A stretch of DNA of 64,000 nt from assembly GCF_030812775.1 (NCBI RefSeq), contig NZ_JAUSTI010000016.1, positions 1 through 64,000 of the forward strand. The letters run 5' to 3'. Within the stretch, counting starts at the first letter, position 1; the number at the start of each line of letters is the position of its first letter. The notes beneath the pieces are model-generated. The model saw only the letters and a list, made by a program, of their open reading frames with translations. It was not told where the DNA came from and searched no databases. Below are positions 35,422 to 44,623 of the stretch, piece by piece. Origin of the DNA: Paenibacillus tundrae (GTDB lineage Bacteria; Bacillota; Bacilli; Paenibacillales; Paenibacillaceae). A program made the translations under genes and the position numbers.

Positions 35422-36975
35422 TTATGTGCCGGATCTACGGAATTCAGTAGGTGTCATTCCCGTCCACTTTTTGAACACCTGACTGAAATATTGTGAATTG
35501 CCGCCGAAGCCGAATAATTCGGCAAGCTCAAATACTTTTACATCTCCGCCTCGGCGAATATGGTCACACGCCCGTTCGATCCGTAGACGATTCACATAAT
35601 TGGAGAAATTCTCACCGGTCACCTTCTTGAAAATTTTCCCCAGATAATCCGGATTCATATATAACATCTGATGTGCTACACCGTTTAGCGAGAGATCCGC
35701 TTCACCGTAATGACGATCCACGATATCCATCATTTTCTCCACCGCTGAGGATTGTCGACTAATATGATTCTTGTAATAACCCGAGGTCAATCGGGCTGCA
35801 CTGCTGGATACAAAGGATTTCAGACCAGATAACGTATCAATATGAGAGAGCTCTGCCATTCGCTGAGTGAACTCCGTCGCCTCTTCGGGTGGACAGACTT
35901 GAATCATTGCCGAATACAATTGCACCACATAGGAGCGAGTCACCTCAATCTCTAGCTGATGCTCGGATAACAGATCAAACAGACGATCCACTTCAGACGC
36001 CGTCTCTTCAGCATTTCCCGACTTGATTAGTTGACATAATTGATCCGCATCCTGCTCCACATGTATACCTTCACGTTCCCCAGCTAAGACAAGATCGTTC
36101 TTCGTAATGAGCTTCCCTTCTCCAATGAAAAAGCGATGATTCAGACATTGCAATGCCTCACGGAATAGACGCCGGGACTGAATCATTCGATCCGCTTCGC
36201 TCAGTGCAGCCGTCACCTGTAACTTATACAATCGTGTAAATGTAGTCCGGACTTCTTCAATACTTTCCTGTAAGCTAACTGCATCTGCGGAATCCTTTAG
36301 CAAAATTAACAGCTTTCCTTCTATTGTCGTACTTAACATGACATGTGGGAGAAGATCATTCGCGATATTCTTGATCGCAAATAAATGACTGTAATCATGT
36401 TCATCTGCAATTCGGAACAACAATAAGCGCACTTCAGTATCCTCAAGCTCTAGCTCGAACAGCTCTTGATAATATTCTAGATCACCTGGTCCGTAGGTAC
36501 GATTCGTCATGAATTCCAGCAGAAACTGTTCTTTCACATGTGGAAGAACCCTTTGCAGTCGTTGCTTCATCTCTCCCGCAACATGCTCCTTAACCTGGGC
36601 AACCTGTTGTTCCTGTAAGATCTCGGACAAGGCATCATGGATCTGATTCTCATTACAAGGTTTAAGTAGATAATGCTTCACCCCATATTGCATGGCTCTA
36701 CGGGCATATTCAAACTCCTTATAACCAGACAACATAATAAACCGTAGATCAGGATAGGCCTCGGACGCCTTCTCAATAAGTCCAAGACCATCTAAACCAG
36801 GCATTGAAATATCTGTGATGATAATGTCAGGACGAGATTGCCCGATTTTGTCCAATGCTTCAATTCCATTTCTCGCCGTATCCACCAGCTCCGTACCTGC
36901 CGCAGCCCAATCGACAACTTGAGAAATCCCCTCTAGAATGACACGCTCATCATCTACGAGCATTACTTTGTACAT
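35422..36975 (-). CDS. AraC-type response regulator (YesN-like)
   Basis: This protein of about 517 residues has a receiver domain with the acceptor Asp near residue 55 in IIITDISMPGLDGL, and the conserved Lys in YLLKPCNENQ near 105. A long linker follows, then two AraC helix-turn-helix units in the last 100 residues (GKIFKKVTGENFSNYVNRLRIERA). The ATG at 36975 sits nine bases after AGAGG; one two codons earlier is too close. It overlaps the kinase gene and should activate the adjacent sugar operon when phosphorylated. Confidence 0.93.
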   Translation of the reverse strand: MYKVMLVDDERVILEGISQVVDWAAAGTELVDTARNGIEALDKIGQSRPDIIITDISMPGLDGLGLIEKASEAYPDLRFIMLSGYKEFEYARRAMQYGVKHYLLKPCNENQIHDALSEILQEQQVAQVKEHVAGEMKQRLQRVLPHVKEQFLLEFMTNRTYGPGDLEYYQELFELELEDTEVRLLLFRIADEHDYSHLFAIKNIANDLLPHVMLSTTIEGKLLILLKDSADAVSLQESIEEVRTTFTRLYKLQVTAALSEADRMIQSRRLFREALQCLNHRFFIGEGKLITKNDLVLAGEREGIHVEQDADQLCQLIKSGNAEETASEVDRLFDLLSEHQLEIEVTRSYVVQLYSAMIQVCPPEEATEFTQRMAELSHIDTLSGLKSFVSSSAARLTSGYYKNHISRQSSAVEKMMDIVDRHYGEADLSLNGVAHQMLYMNPDYLGKIFKKVTGENFSNYVNRLRIERACDHIRRGGDVKVFELAELFGFGGNSQYFSQVFKKWTGMTPTEFRRSGT

Positions 36976-38737
36976 CGTCATCGTCCTCTCTAATCCAAGG
37001 TATGCTGATGGATACTACAGTTCCTGATCCAGGGCTGCTGCTCATGACCATTGTGCCTTCATCACCGAAGGTCAATCTGATCCGTTCTTGAATGTTAGAT
37101 AACCCAATGCCCTGCCCTCTTGTCTGAATCTGTCCCTCGTGCAATTGTTCTAAGAATTCAGCCGTCATTCCCGGACCATCATCCTCCACTTCAATAACCA
37201 CCTTATCAGCCTCTGCCCTCGCTCGGATACGAATGCGACAAGGATCTATGCTTGGCTCCAGTGCATAATGAATGGCATTCTCCACCAGAGGCTGTAACGT
37301 CAGCTTCGGTATCCGAGCTGTTCCTACTTCAGGAGCAATCTCCATGTCAAAATCAAGCCTTTCCTCAAAGCGTGTGCGCTGGATGGTCACATAGCTGCGA
37401 ACGATGTCCAATTCCCTTTCGAGTGTAATCCACTTCTCAGACATATTCACAGAACTTCGTAACAAAAACCCAAGTGCCTCCACCATTTCAGAGATTTGGC
37501 GTTGTTTCTGAATTTTGGCGAGCCAATTGATTGATTCGAGTGTGTTGTATAAGAAATGAGGATTGATCTGCGCCTGAAGCGCTTTCAACTCTGTCTCACG
37601 GATAACCAGCTGCTTGGCATAATTCTCATCAATTAATTCTCGGATGCGCTGTAGCATCATTTTGAAGGTTCGATGTAACAATCCCACCTCATTTTGCGGA
37701 GAAGACGGAATATCACCGAGTGCAGCTTCCTCCAGCTTGTCGAGATCACCCTTTTCGATATTGCGCATTTTTTTGATTAAATGAGCAATAGGCTGCGTGA
37801 TGCTACGCGAAAACCGGAATCCGAATACAAGTGCCGCCAGGAATATGACAATGAAAATGACCGTAACCAGCTGTTTAACAAATTGAATCTGCTTAAACAT
37901 CTGATCAAAGGGCGTCATATACAGGTATACCCAATCCGTATAGGAGGAGTGCGCACGGGCAACAAAATTCCTCCCCTGTTCAAACGTTGCAATACCGTAT
38001 GGCTGAATGCGTTTCAGTTCTGACTCAATTTCCGATTCACTGACTGAAGGTTCAGTTGGATAGATGACTTCTTTGCCATCCGTAATGAGTAGCTGAGAAT
38101 CCTCTGCCGGATGCTGCATCTGATCCTGTACAATACGATCCAATCGAACACGAATCACTAACGTCCCTAGCTTATCGAGTGTAAACGCACCTCCGATGAA
38201 GGATTTCACCTGTCTTACCGATAACAATCTCGCTTGACGATCCCCCCCGGTATACCAAGCGTTTGCACCGGAATGCTGCTCACCGAGCGCAACCAGCTCA
38301 TTTTGCATTGCTTCGGAGACACCTTCCCGGTTTCCCGCAGCCATAATATTATTATCATTATCAATAAATATCATAGAGTACACGTATTTCTCCGAACCAG
38401 CATAAGCGACAAGTCGATTGGTGATCTTCTTGCGTACACTGTTCTTTTCGTATCCCGTTTCTGCCTTCTCCAACTGCAACAGGTATTGCTGAAGTGGTTC
38501 GTCCGACATGACTTTGAAGGATAGATTCGTGATCTCCCGAAGCTGATTCTCGATGCCTACAGAGGACATATTAAGAACCTGTGATGATTTCTCGTAAATC
38601 TGGCGGTCATAGATGTTGAAGACATATCGCAGGACAGAGACATAAAAGGTGAAGCTGACCAACATCAAAAGCCCGATGAGAAGAATGGTTTTGTGTTGTA
38701 TCGGCAACGTCATGAAAGCGTTCTTAATTTTCCTCAT
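36950..38737 (-). CDS. Sensor histidine kinase (YesM-like)
   Basis: This 595-residue membrane kinase has two transmembrane helices (about 15-37 and 285-307) around an extracellular sensor of about 250 residues. A HAMP segment (RFSRSITQPIAHLIKKM) follows, then a His_kinase domain with QINPHFLYNTLESINWLA and a HATPase with DDGPGM. The short histidine box is typical of LytS/YesM kinases. AAAGGAG lies before the ATG. Its stop overlaps the regulator start. It likely senses the sugar or the loaded binding protein outside the cell. Confidence 0.93.
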   Translation of the reverse strand: MRKIKNAFMTLPIQHKTILLIGLLMLVSFTFYVSVLRYVFNIYDRQIYEKSSQVLNMSSVGIENQLREITNLSFKVMSDEPLQQYLLQLEKAETGYEKNSVRKKITNRLVAYAGSEKYVYSMIFIDNDNNIMAAGNREGVSEAMQNELVALGEQHSGANAWYTGGDRQARLLSVRQVKSFIGGAFTLDKLGTLVIRVRLDRIVQDQMQHPAEDSQLLITDGKEVIYPTEPSVSESEIESELKRIQPYGIATFEQGRNFVARAHSSYTDWVYLYMTPFDQMFKQIQFVKQLVTVIFIVIFLAALVFGFRFSRSITQPIAHLIKKMRNIEKGDLDKLEEAALGDIPSSPQNEVGLLHRTFKMMLQRIRELIDENYAKQLVIRETELKALQAQINPHFLYNTLESINWLAKIQKQRQISEMVEALGFLLRSSVNMSEKWITLERELDIVRSYVTIQRTRFEERLDFDMEIAPEVGTARIPKLTLQPLVENAIHYALEPSIDPCRIRIRARAEADKVVIEVEDDGPGMTAEFLEQLHEGQIQTRGQGIGLSNIQERIRLTFGDEGTMVMSSSPGSGTVVSISIPWIREDDDDVQSNARR

Positions 38738-38905
38738 CCAACGCGCTCCTTTGACTGGCGAAGGGTACGATGCTTCTTATGGAGTATAGTTATACTGTAA
38801 GTTATTTTCATATTTACACATCCATGGTCAGATGACAAGTCATATTTATTCAACTTTTTGGCGTCATGGAACAATCTATTCATGATGTCTCTAGATAAAA
38901 AGATA

Positions 38906-38953
38906 AATAGACAGGTGGGTTCCCTCTGAAATGAAGGAACCCACCTGTCTATT
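38906..38953 (-). terminator. Terminator of the GDSL hydrolase gene
   Basis: A perfect 18-base-pair stem (38906-38923 with 38936-38953) lies just past the stop of the minus-strand hydrolase. On that strand TATTTATCTTTTTATC follows. Confidence 0.8.
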
Positions 38954-38970
38954 CGGGTATGAACTATGTG

Positions 38971-40299
38971 TTACGGATTCACAAATACCGTTTTTAGCTT
39001 CGCTACATATTGCACGTCAAATCCAAGACCTTCTGCTACCATAGCAAGAGGTACATATGTTTTGGACTCTTTGCCTACCTTGTTTAGGAAGGCAGGCGTG
39101 TCCACTTTAACCGATGCTCCGTTAACTAAAACCGCGTCCGCACCGATCTTCACAGCAACCTTGCGATCACCATAAGTAATTGTAGCTGTAGACGTTTTGT
39201 TATCCCATACCGTTGTTGCACCAACCGCGTTCACGATATCCTGAATAGCTACAAGGTTCTTACCGCTGCGGATGATCGGTTTGTATGGTGTATCCAACGT
39301 TTTGCCGCTGACAATAATGTTCATTGGCTCGCCTGCTGCAGGAGCTGTCAGTTTGTTATAATTGCCCCAAATGGTTTTGGCGAATACTTCGGCAATCGAT
39401 GCATATCCCAATTGATTCGGATGGAAGTCACGATCTCTGATCATATGTGTCATCGTACCTTCGCCACCAATAAACTCTTTCGCTACGTGAGCTACTTGTA
39501 CATCGACCCCTTGGGAAGTGAATTGAGCTGCAATTCCATCAATCGTTGTTGTGAAGCCTTTGGATGCCTCCATGAGTTTCGCATAAAGCTCCTTGCCTGC
39601 TACCTCTGGCATTGGTTGATATTGATCCGCAATCACAATTCGAGCCGTTGGGTTAATCTCATGAATATCAGTAATTGTTGCACTAATATTCGCTGTATAT
39701 GTTGTAAGTAATTCTTTTACCTTCTCTTGAAGCTCCTGATCACTCAGCTTGTTTGCTGTACCGAGCAATTCCGAAACGTCATTTCCGCCAATCGTAATGG
39801 CTACTAGATTCGCTTGAGCAATACTCTCCCGAATGGCAGCGGTATTCGCTCCGATCTGTCCAGCTCTTGGGTCTGGCAGACTTGGTTGAATCGCTTCAGA
39901 CGTGAGCGTTTTGCCATCTTTAATTGCCGTCGTGAACGTCTTCAGACCACTGCTCTTCAAGCCAGCAATGCCGAAGTTATCCACTTGTGTACGACCATGA
40001 AGCAAGCCTTGCTCCTGCAAACGTTCTACATAACCATAGGGTAGCTCTTGCTGTTTGAGATTAGGCTCGTATCCTACAGTGATGGAATCTCCCAAGGTTA
40101 CGATACGAATCTCCTTCGTTACCGCGACTGCGTCTTTCTTCGCTGGCAGGGCTGCTTCGCTTGTGCTTGCTGGCAATGTGCTTGTGCCTGCCTCTGCTGC
40201 ATGCGCAGGCAGTGCAGATGACGCTAAGAGCAGCATTCCGGCTAACATACTCGCTGTTAATCCTGCTGCTGTATTTCCCCATGTACGTTTACGCTTCAT
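38971..40299 (-). CDS. Secreted GDSL/SGNH hydrolase with C-terminal stalk domain
   Basis: This protein of about 442 residues has a Sec signal peptide ending near LPAHAAEA. The SGNH hydrolase has TLGDSITVGYE, AITIGGNDVSE and DRDFHPNQLGY, giving the catalytic Ser and Asp/His. The last 130 residues form a copper-amine-oxidase-N-like domain with DTPYKPIIRSGKNLVAIQDI and TYVPLAMVAEGLG. I chose the ATG with AAGGAGTG nine bases upstream; a Met 11 codons earlier has no site. It is secreted and probably acts on lipid or carbohydrate esters at the cell surface. Confidence 0.9.
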   Translation of the reverse strand: MKRKRTWGNTAAGLTASMLAGMLLLASSALPAHAAEAGTSTLPASTSEAALPAKKDAVAVTKEIRIVTLGDSITVGYEPNLKQQELPYGYVERLQEQGLLHGRTQVDNFGIAGLKSSGLKTFTTAIKDGKTLTSEAIQPSLPDPRAGQIGANTAAIRESIAQANLVAITIGGNDVSELLGTANKLSDQELQEKVKELLTTYTANISATITDIHEINPTARIVIADQYQPMPEVAGKELYAKLMEASKGFTTTIDGIAAQFTSQGVDVQVAHVAKEFIGGEGTMTHMIRDRDFHPNQLGYASIAEVFAKTIWGNYNKLTAPAAGEPMNIIVSGKTLDTPYKPIIRSGKNLVAIQDIVNAVGATTVWDNKTSTATITYGDRKVAVKIGADAVLVNGASVKVDTPAFLNKVGKESKTYVPLAMVAEGLGFDVQYVAKLKTVFVNP

Positions 40300-40440
40300 T
40301 CTCGTTAACACTCCTTTTCGCGAATCTATCATTTTACACGATTATATAGTACATCCGTCATTCTAATGACATAAGTGCGTGTCATTCTATTCTATCATTA
40401 TCAAGTAGAGGTTGTCCCCACTACCGGTGGTGATGCACAT

Positions 40441-40479
40441 GAAATAACAGGCTTCCCTGACGGGATAACCTGTTATTTC
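40441..40479. terminator. Stem-loop between GDSL hydrolase and a small gene
   Basis: GAAATAACAGG pairs perfectly with CCTGTTATTTC, with an inner CCC/GGG. No T tract follows on either strand, so termination is uncertain. It lies past the stop of the 97-residue minus-strand gene. Confidence 0.4.
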
Positions 40480-40532
40480 GTTCATTCTTATTCGTTGGCT
40501 ATGTCTAATTATAGTCACACATTGGCCATTGG

Positions 40533-40826
40533 TTAAGTTTGCGACGGATCTGCATCTTTAGAATGATTGGGACCCACTGTGTCAGTATCCGGTTTGTTAC
40601 CAGCAGCACGCTCCAGATAACGGTCATAACGATCATCTACTTCACGTGCCAATTGCCGGAATTTCAACGTTTCTTCGACAATGGGATCGCGCTCCGTCTG
40701 GATCCGCACTTCATATTTGGGAGGAATCAATTGGCGTTCACGCTGTTCGGCGTCGCCGGAGTCCTCCATGTTCCCTTCCATCAGCATATCTCTGAGCCGT
40801 TGTTCCAGTTCTTTGGATTCATCCAT
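40533..40826 (-). CDS. Small charged protein, unknown function
   Basis: This 97-residue protein is hydrophilic and rich in Glu, Asp and Arg. It has probable helices at residues 1-16 (DESKELEQRLRDMLMEG) and 50-76 (EETLKFRQLAREVDDRYDRYLERA) and a disordered tail. There is no signal peptide or membrane segment and I recognise no family. AAAGGAG lies ten bases before the ATG, supporting expression. It follows the inositol monophosphatase gene on the same strand by about 70 bases and may share its transcript. Confidence 0.65.
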   Translation of the reverse strand: MDESKELEQRLRDMLMEGNMEDSGDAEQRERQLIPPKYEVRIQTERDPIVEETLKFRQLAREVDDRYDRYLERAAGNKPDTDTVGPNHSKDADPSQT

Positions 40827-40896
40827 TGGTATTCGCTCCTTTGATTAAATTCACATGATTACGATGACAAGTTATTCAATCTTGGATAAGTTACGC

Positions 40897-41769
40897 TCAC
40901 TCCATGCCCGTAGCTTTGGCTTCCTTCAGTACACCTGTCAGGGCGTCATGAATTTTGCCATTACTCGCGACGATGTGGCTAACCGACAGATCGTACGGTG
41001 TTCCAACCGTATCTGTGATTGTGCCACCAGACTCCGCAACGAGCAATGCACCTGCTGCAATATCCCATGGCTTCAGTCCAATTTCGGTATAAGCGCTGAG
41101 TCGTCCCGCAGCAACATAAGCCAGATGTAATGCAGCCGAACCGCCAGCACGTAAGTTACGCACCTGTGGTGCAAGTGCCTGTACAGCCGCCATATTAATC
41201 GGCAGTGTATAGTTAGGATCAGCAGGGAAGCCAACCGCAACAAGGCTATGTGCCAGCTCTTGCTCTCCTGATACGCCCATACGATTACCATGAACGTAAG
41301 CGCCTTTTCCTTTTTCAGCTACAAATAATTCATCTCGTGAAGGATCATAGATAACACCTACAATGACTTCACCACGATGCGCTAATGCGATAGATACCGA
41401 AAAGAACGGAAATCCATGCACGAAGTTGGTCGTGCCATCCACAGGGTCAACAATCCAGAGATACTCTTCATCTTGGATCTCTTGGAGTGCTCTAGCCGAA
41501 GCTTCAGGTCCCGGCTCCACGCCCTCTTCTCCCAGAATAGCATGCTCAGGAAAATGGGTAAGAATGAGGCGGCGGATCATCTGTTCCGCTCCTTTATCCA
41601 CTTCGGTTACCAGATCTTGCGGAGAATACTTAATTCCAAGTTCACTTACCGTTCCAAGTCGACTCTTGATCCACTCTCCAGCTTTGGAAGCTGCATTGAT
41701 GGCGACGGCAGTATAGCTTTTGCTTGTCACGACATAAGGTGTCTTTTCCTTCTCATTCAAAGCGTTCAC
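40897..41769 (-). CDS. Inositol monophosphatase family protein (SuhB-like)
   Basis: This 290-residue Mg-dependent phosphatase shows the family metal site: ILGEEG near residue 80, WIVDPVDGTTNFVHGFP near 105 and KPWDIAAGALLVAESGG near 233. Substrates in the family include inositol-1-phosphate and related sugar phosphates or nucleotides such as pAp. It is cytosolic. The frame opens with GTG and a weak upstream site; a second GTG at codon 14, after GAAGGAAAAG, is a possible start. Confidence 0.9.
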   Translation of the reverse strand: MNALNEKEKTPYVVTSKSYTAVAINAASKAGEWIKSRLGTVSELGIKYSPQDLVTEVDKGAEQMIRRLILTHFPEHAILGEEGVEPGPEASARALQEIQDEEYLWIVDPVDGTTNFVHGFPFFSVSIALAHRGEVIVGVIYDPSRDELFVAEKGKGAYVHGNRMGVSGEQELAHSLVAVGFPADPNYTLPINMAAVQALAPQVRNLRAGGSAALHLAYVAAGRLSAYTEIGLKPWDIAAGALLVAESGGTITDTVGTPYDLSVSHIVASNGKIHDALTGVLKEAKATGME

Positions 41770-41867
41770 TCTACTTTCTATATCAATCTACGAAAAATTA
41801 AAATACTTGATAAAAGTATACGTTCCTTAGGAGGTAAAGTTTCTGGTTGCCTAAGCCTCTTTTGGCA

Positions 41868-42869
41868 TTAGGGATGAATAATGACCGTCGACTCGTCCAC
41901 CCATTCCACACCCTCTTCGTGATAGAATGCTAGCTTCTGCATCAACTGAACCAAGGCTTCGTCTTTACGTTTGGCCTCAATCATGACATCCAGCGCAGGG
42001 GTACCTGCAGCAATGTGCCTTAAAAAGTCCAGCAATGGCTCAACCTCTACCCCGTCCGCATGACCACGCGGGTCTTTCTCACTCTTCGGGCTGGATACGT
42101 GGATCTTAGGTGGGAGTGGGCGATCCGCTGGTGAATCTGCCTGGGCAAGTGGTGACGTCCACGTTTTCAAAATGTTAGGCCACAGCTCCCAAGGCTTCTC
42201 CCCTTCGTTGTTGACCCACTGATGATGAATATCCAGTACCATCGGTAATCCCAAATGTTCACACACCGCAAGCGTTTCGGGCACATTGAACGTTTTGTCA
42301 TCATTTTCGAGCGTAATCCGCTCTTGAATATCCTTGTCCAGCTTCATAAAGTTCTCTTCAAAACGAAGTGCTGCAGAAGGCTTGTCCCCATATGCACCAC
42401 CAATATGTATATTGTTCTTGGCGGTTGCATTCAGACCCATTGCATCGAGCATCCGCACATGATGACGCAGATCCTTAATCGAGTTACGTAGCACTTCCTC
42501 ACGAGGGGTACTAAGCACCGTAAAATGATCGGGGTGAAACGATACACGCATCTGATTCTCCTTCACAAATTCACCTATTGCTGCAAAATCAGATTTCAGT
42601 GCCGGAAATGGATCCCAATCACTTAGATCCTCATGCGTTGCGAGTGGAATTAATTTGGAGGAGAAACGATAGACATGAATATGACTCCCGCGATTATGTC
42701 TGAGTAATCGTAACGTATTGTGTAGATTCTCAGCCGCGATCCGTTCCAGCTTACGAATGGCTGCTTGCCTGTCGTCGATCTTTTTGAAGCTGGCCATGGT
42801 CATTGTGCGCGATGGTGAAGCATTCTCCACAAGCACAGACATAGCCACGTAACCAAAACGCACGAGCAT
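41868..42869 (-). CDS. uvsE: UV damage endonuclease UvsE
   Basis: This 333-residue TIM-barrel endonuclease nicks DNA 5' to UV photoproducts and starts alternative excision repair. Recognisable UVDE stretches are VRFGYVAMS at the N-terminus, HVYRFSSKLIPLATHE near 67, RVSFHPDHFTVL near 108 and NDDKTF near 194, with metal-binding His and Glu residues in these. Length is typical. The ATG follows GAGAGG. It may help spores survive UV, as in other Bacillales. It stands between an IMPase gene and a small unknown on the same strand. Confidence 0.95.
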   Translation of the reverse strand: MLVRFGYVAMSVLVENASPSRTMTMASFKKIDDRQAAIRKLERIAAENLHNTLRLLRHNRGSHIHVYRFSSKLIPLATHEDLSDWDPFPALKSDFAAIGEFVKENQMRVSFHPDHFTVLSTPREEVLRNSIKDLRHHVRMLDAMGLNATAKNNIHIGGAYGDKPSAALRFEENFMKLDKDIQERITLENDDKTFNVPETLAVCEHLGLPMVLDIHHQWVNNEGEKPWELWPNILKTWTSPLAQADSPADRPLPPKIHVSSPKSEKDPRGHADGVEVEPLLDFLRHIAAGTPALDVMIEAKRKDEALVQLMQKLAFYHEEGVEWVDESTVIIHP

Positions 42870-42996
42870 GAAGGTTCTTCCTCTCTATGGGTGGCAATTC
42901 TACCCGACGTAAGTACGCCGAGCTTTGCCAACTTGTATATAACCAAGTTTTACCCTAAACGAAAGACCATAATCGCTCAGGCACCAAATCGGTTGA

Positions 42997-43320
42997 TTAA
43001 CTCTGGGCTTGCTCTCCAAAGAACATCTCGTCCGCAAGCGCAGTCTGGATGCGTGACTCTTCTTCCGTTAATTTACGGATGAGTTGCATCTCTACTTCGG
43101 TCACCTCTTGATTTTGGAAGTTAATCTCCGCAATGGAAGCGACAATCTTCACGATGGCAACCGCCACATTGTCCGGTGTATACGCAATGACTTTCTGGCC
43201 GGTAGGGAACACACGGAATCCTTGTTTAACCATTTTGCCACGGCCATATTCAAGCAGCTCGAATAGTTCTTGTTCGCTTTTGAATTTGCATACGGAATTG
43301 AATTCAGTCTGAAATCCCAT
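42997..43320 (-). CDS. Conserved-looking small cytosolic protein, unknown function
   Basis: This 107-residue protein has no signal or membrane segment. The centre (KQGFRVFPTGQKVIAYTPD, then NVAVAIVKIVASIAEI) suggests a small alpha/beta fold, followed by an acidic helix VTEVEMQLIRKLTEEESR. AAGGAGG lies just before the ATG. It is 58 bases downstream of the D-Ala-D-Ala ligase gene on the same strand, so it may be co-transcribed. I cannot assign a family. Confidence 0.7.
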   Translation of the reverse strand: MGFQTEFNSVCKFKSEQELFELLEYGRGKMVKQGFRVFPTGQKVIAYTPDNVAVAIVKIVASIAEINFQNQEVTEVEMQLIRKLTEEESRIQTALADEMFFGEQAQS

Positions 43321-43377
43321 GCCTATCCCTCCTTAAATTAGCGTGTAAATAATAAGTTCATTTTATAGAACCCAAAG

Positions 43378-44478
43378 TTATGCTTGCACGCCGTTTTCGT
43401 AGTTCAGAGCTTGTTTGCGGTTATAACGCTCCAAAGCAAGCTCAATCATGCGATCCAGCAGCTCTGCATACGCTACACCTGTCTCACGCCATAACAAAGG
43501 ATACATGCTATACGGTGTGAAACCTGGCATTGTGTTCACTTCATTAATAAGCAAGGCGCCATCTGATTTGCGAATGAAAAAGTCCACGCGGGAGATACCA
43601 TTGCCTTCGATTGCACGAAATGCCTGCAACGCCGCTTCACGAACACGATCTGCTGCTTCTGGATCGAGTGGTGCAGGGATCAACATCTGCGATTGTCCGT
43701 CAATGTACTTCGCCGCATAATCATAATATTCACCAGAGGATACGATTTCTCCTGGCACCGAAGCCATCGGCTCATCGTTTCCTAGCACGCTCACCTCGAC
43801 TTCACGTGCTTCAACGAACTCCTCAATAACCACCTTCGTATCATAACGAAGTGCAAATTCTACAGCTGTTTTCAATTCATCCCGGTTGCGCGCTTTGGAG
43901 ATTCCCACACTGGAGCCCAAGTTTGCCGGCTTGATAAAGCACGGATAACCTAGCTGATCTTCCACCTGAACGATCATTTCATGCTCAGATTGTTTCCATT
44001 GTGCCCAGTTGAAATAAGTGAAGGCACATTGGTCAATACCCGCTTGTGCGAACAACTTCTTCATTACCACTTTGTCCATACCACCTGCTGAAGCGAGTAC
44101 ACCCGCACCAACGTAAGGCATATCTGCCATCTCGAACATACCTTGGATCGTTCCGTCTTCACCAAATGTGCCATGCAGCAGTGGGAACATCACGTCCAAC
44201 GCTTCTTCTCCACCGTACAGGCGACCGAATAGCGCGTTCAGCGCTTCCTGTGTTCCGCCCGCAGCTTGTTCCAGCTTCAGATCCTCGATCTGCGCGAATG
44301 GCGCATGCATCACAGAACCTTTTTTCCATGTACCTTGCTTGGAGATATAAAAAGGAACTAGTTCATACTTTTCATAATCAAATGCATTTGTTACAGCAAA
44401 CGCCGTCTGAAGCGATACCTCGTGCTCACCAGATTTCCCGCCATAAACGACGCCTACTTTTAATTTATCCATACTCAT
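43378..44478 (-). CDS. ddl: D-alanine--D-alanine ligase
   Basis: This 366-residue ATP-grasp enzyme makes the D-Ala-D-Ala dipeptide of peptidoglycan. It has VVYGGKSGEHEVS near residue 10, the central domain with CFIKPANLGSSVGI, and NEVNTMPGFTPYSMYP near 316. The omega-loop region carries YYDYAAKYIDG, with the Tyr-containing KY pattern of true D-Ala-D-Ala ligases rather than VanA-type D-Ala-D-Lac ligases. GGAGG precedes the ATG. This matters because vanRSYZ-like genes lie 5 kb away. Confidence 0.96.
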   Translation of the reverse strand: MSMDKLKVGVVYGGKSGEHEVSLQTAFAVTNAFDYEKYELVPFYISKQGTWKKGSVMHAPFAQIEDLKLEQAAGGTQEALNALFGRLYGGEEALDVMFPLLHGTFGEDGTIQGMFEMADMPYVGAGVLASAGGMDKVVMKKLFAQAGIDQCAFTYFNWAQWKQSEHEMIVQVEDQLGYPCFIKPANLGSSVGISKARNRDELKTAVEFALRYDTKVVIEEFVEAREVEVSVLGNDEPMASVPGEIVSSGEYYDYAAKYIDGQSQMLIPAPLDPEAADRVREAALQAFRAIEGNGISRVDFFIRKSDGALLINEVNTMPGFTPYSMYPLLWRETGVAYAELLDRMIELALERYNRKQALNYENGVQA

Positions 44479-44623
44479 GCGTAACCTCCGATTATCTGTG
44501 CATCATGCCTTCATCATGAACGTAATCACGACAGGCACCATTGTTATTCTGTACTGATCTTATTTTACACGGAATGGGCTTGGCTCGTCACCGAAAACAA
44601 GTTCTTTCCCTGTGAGAACAGAC

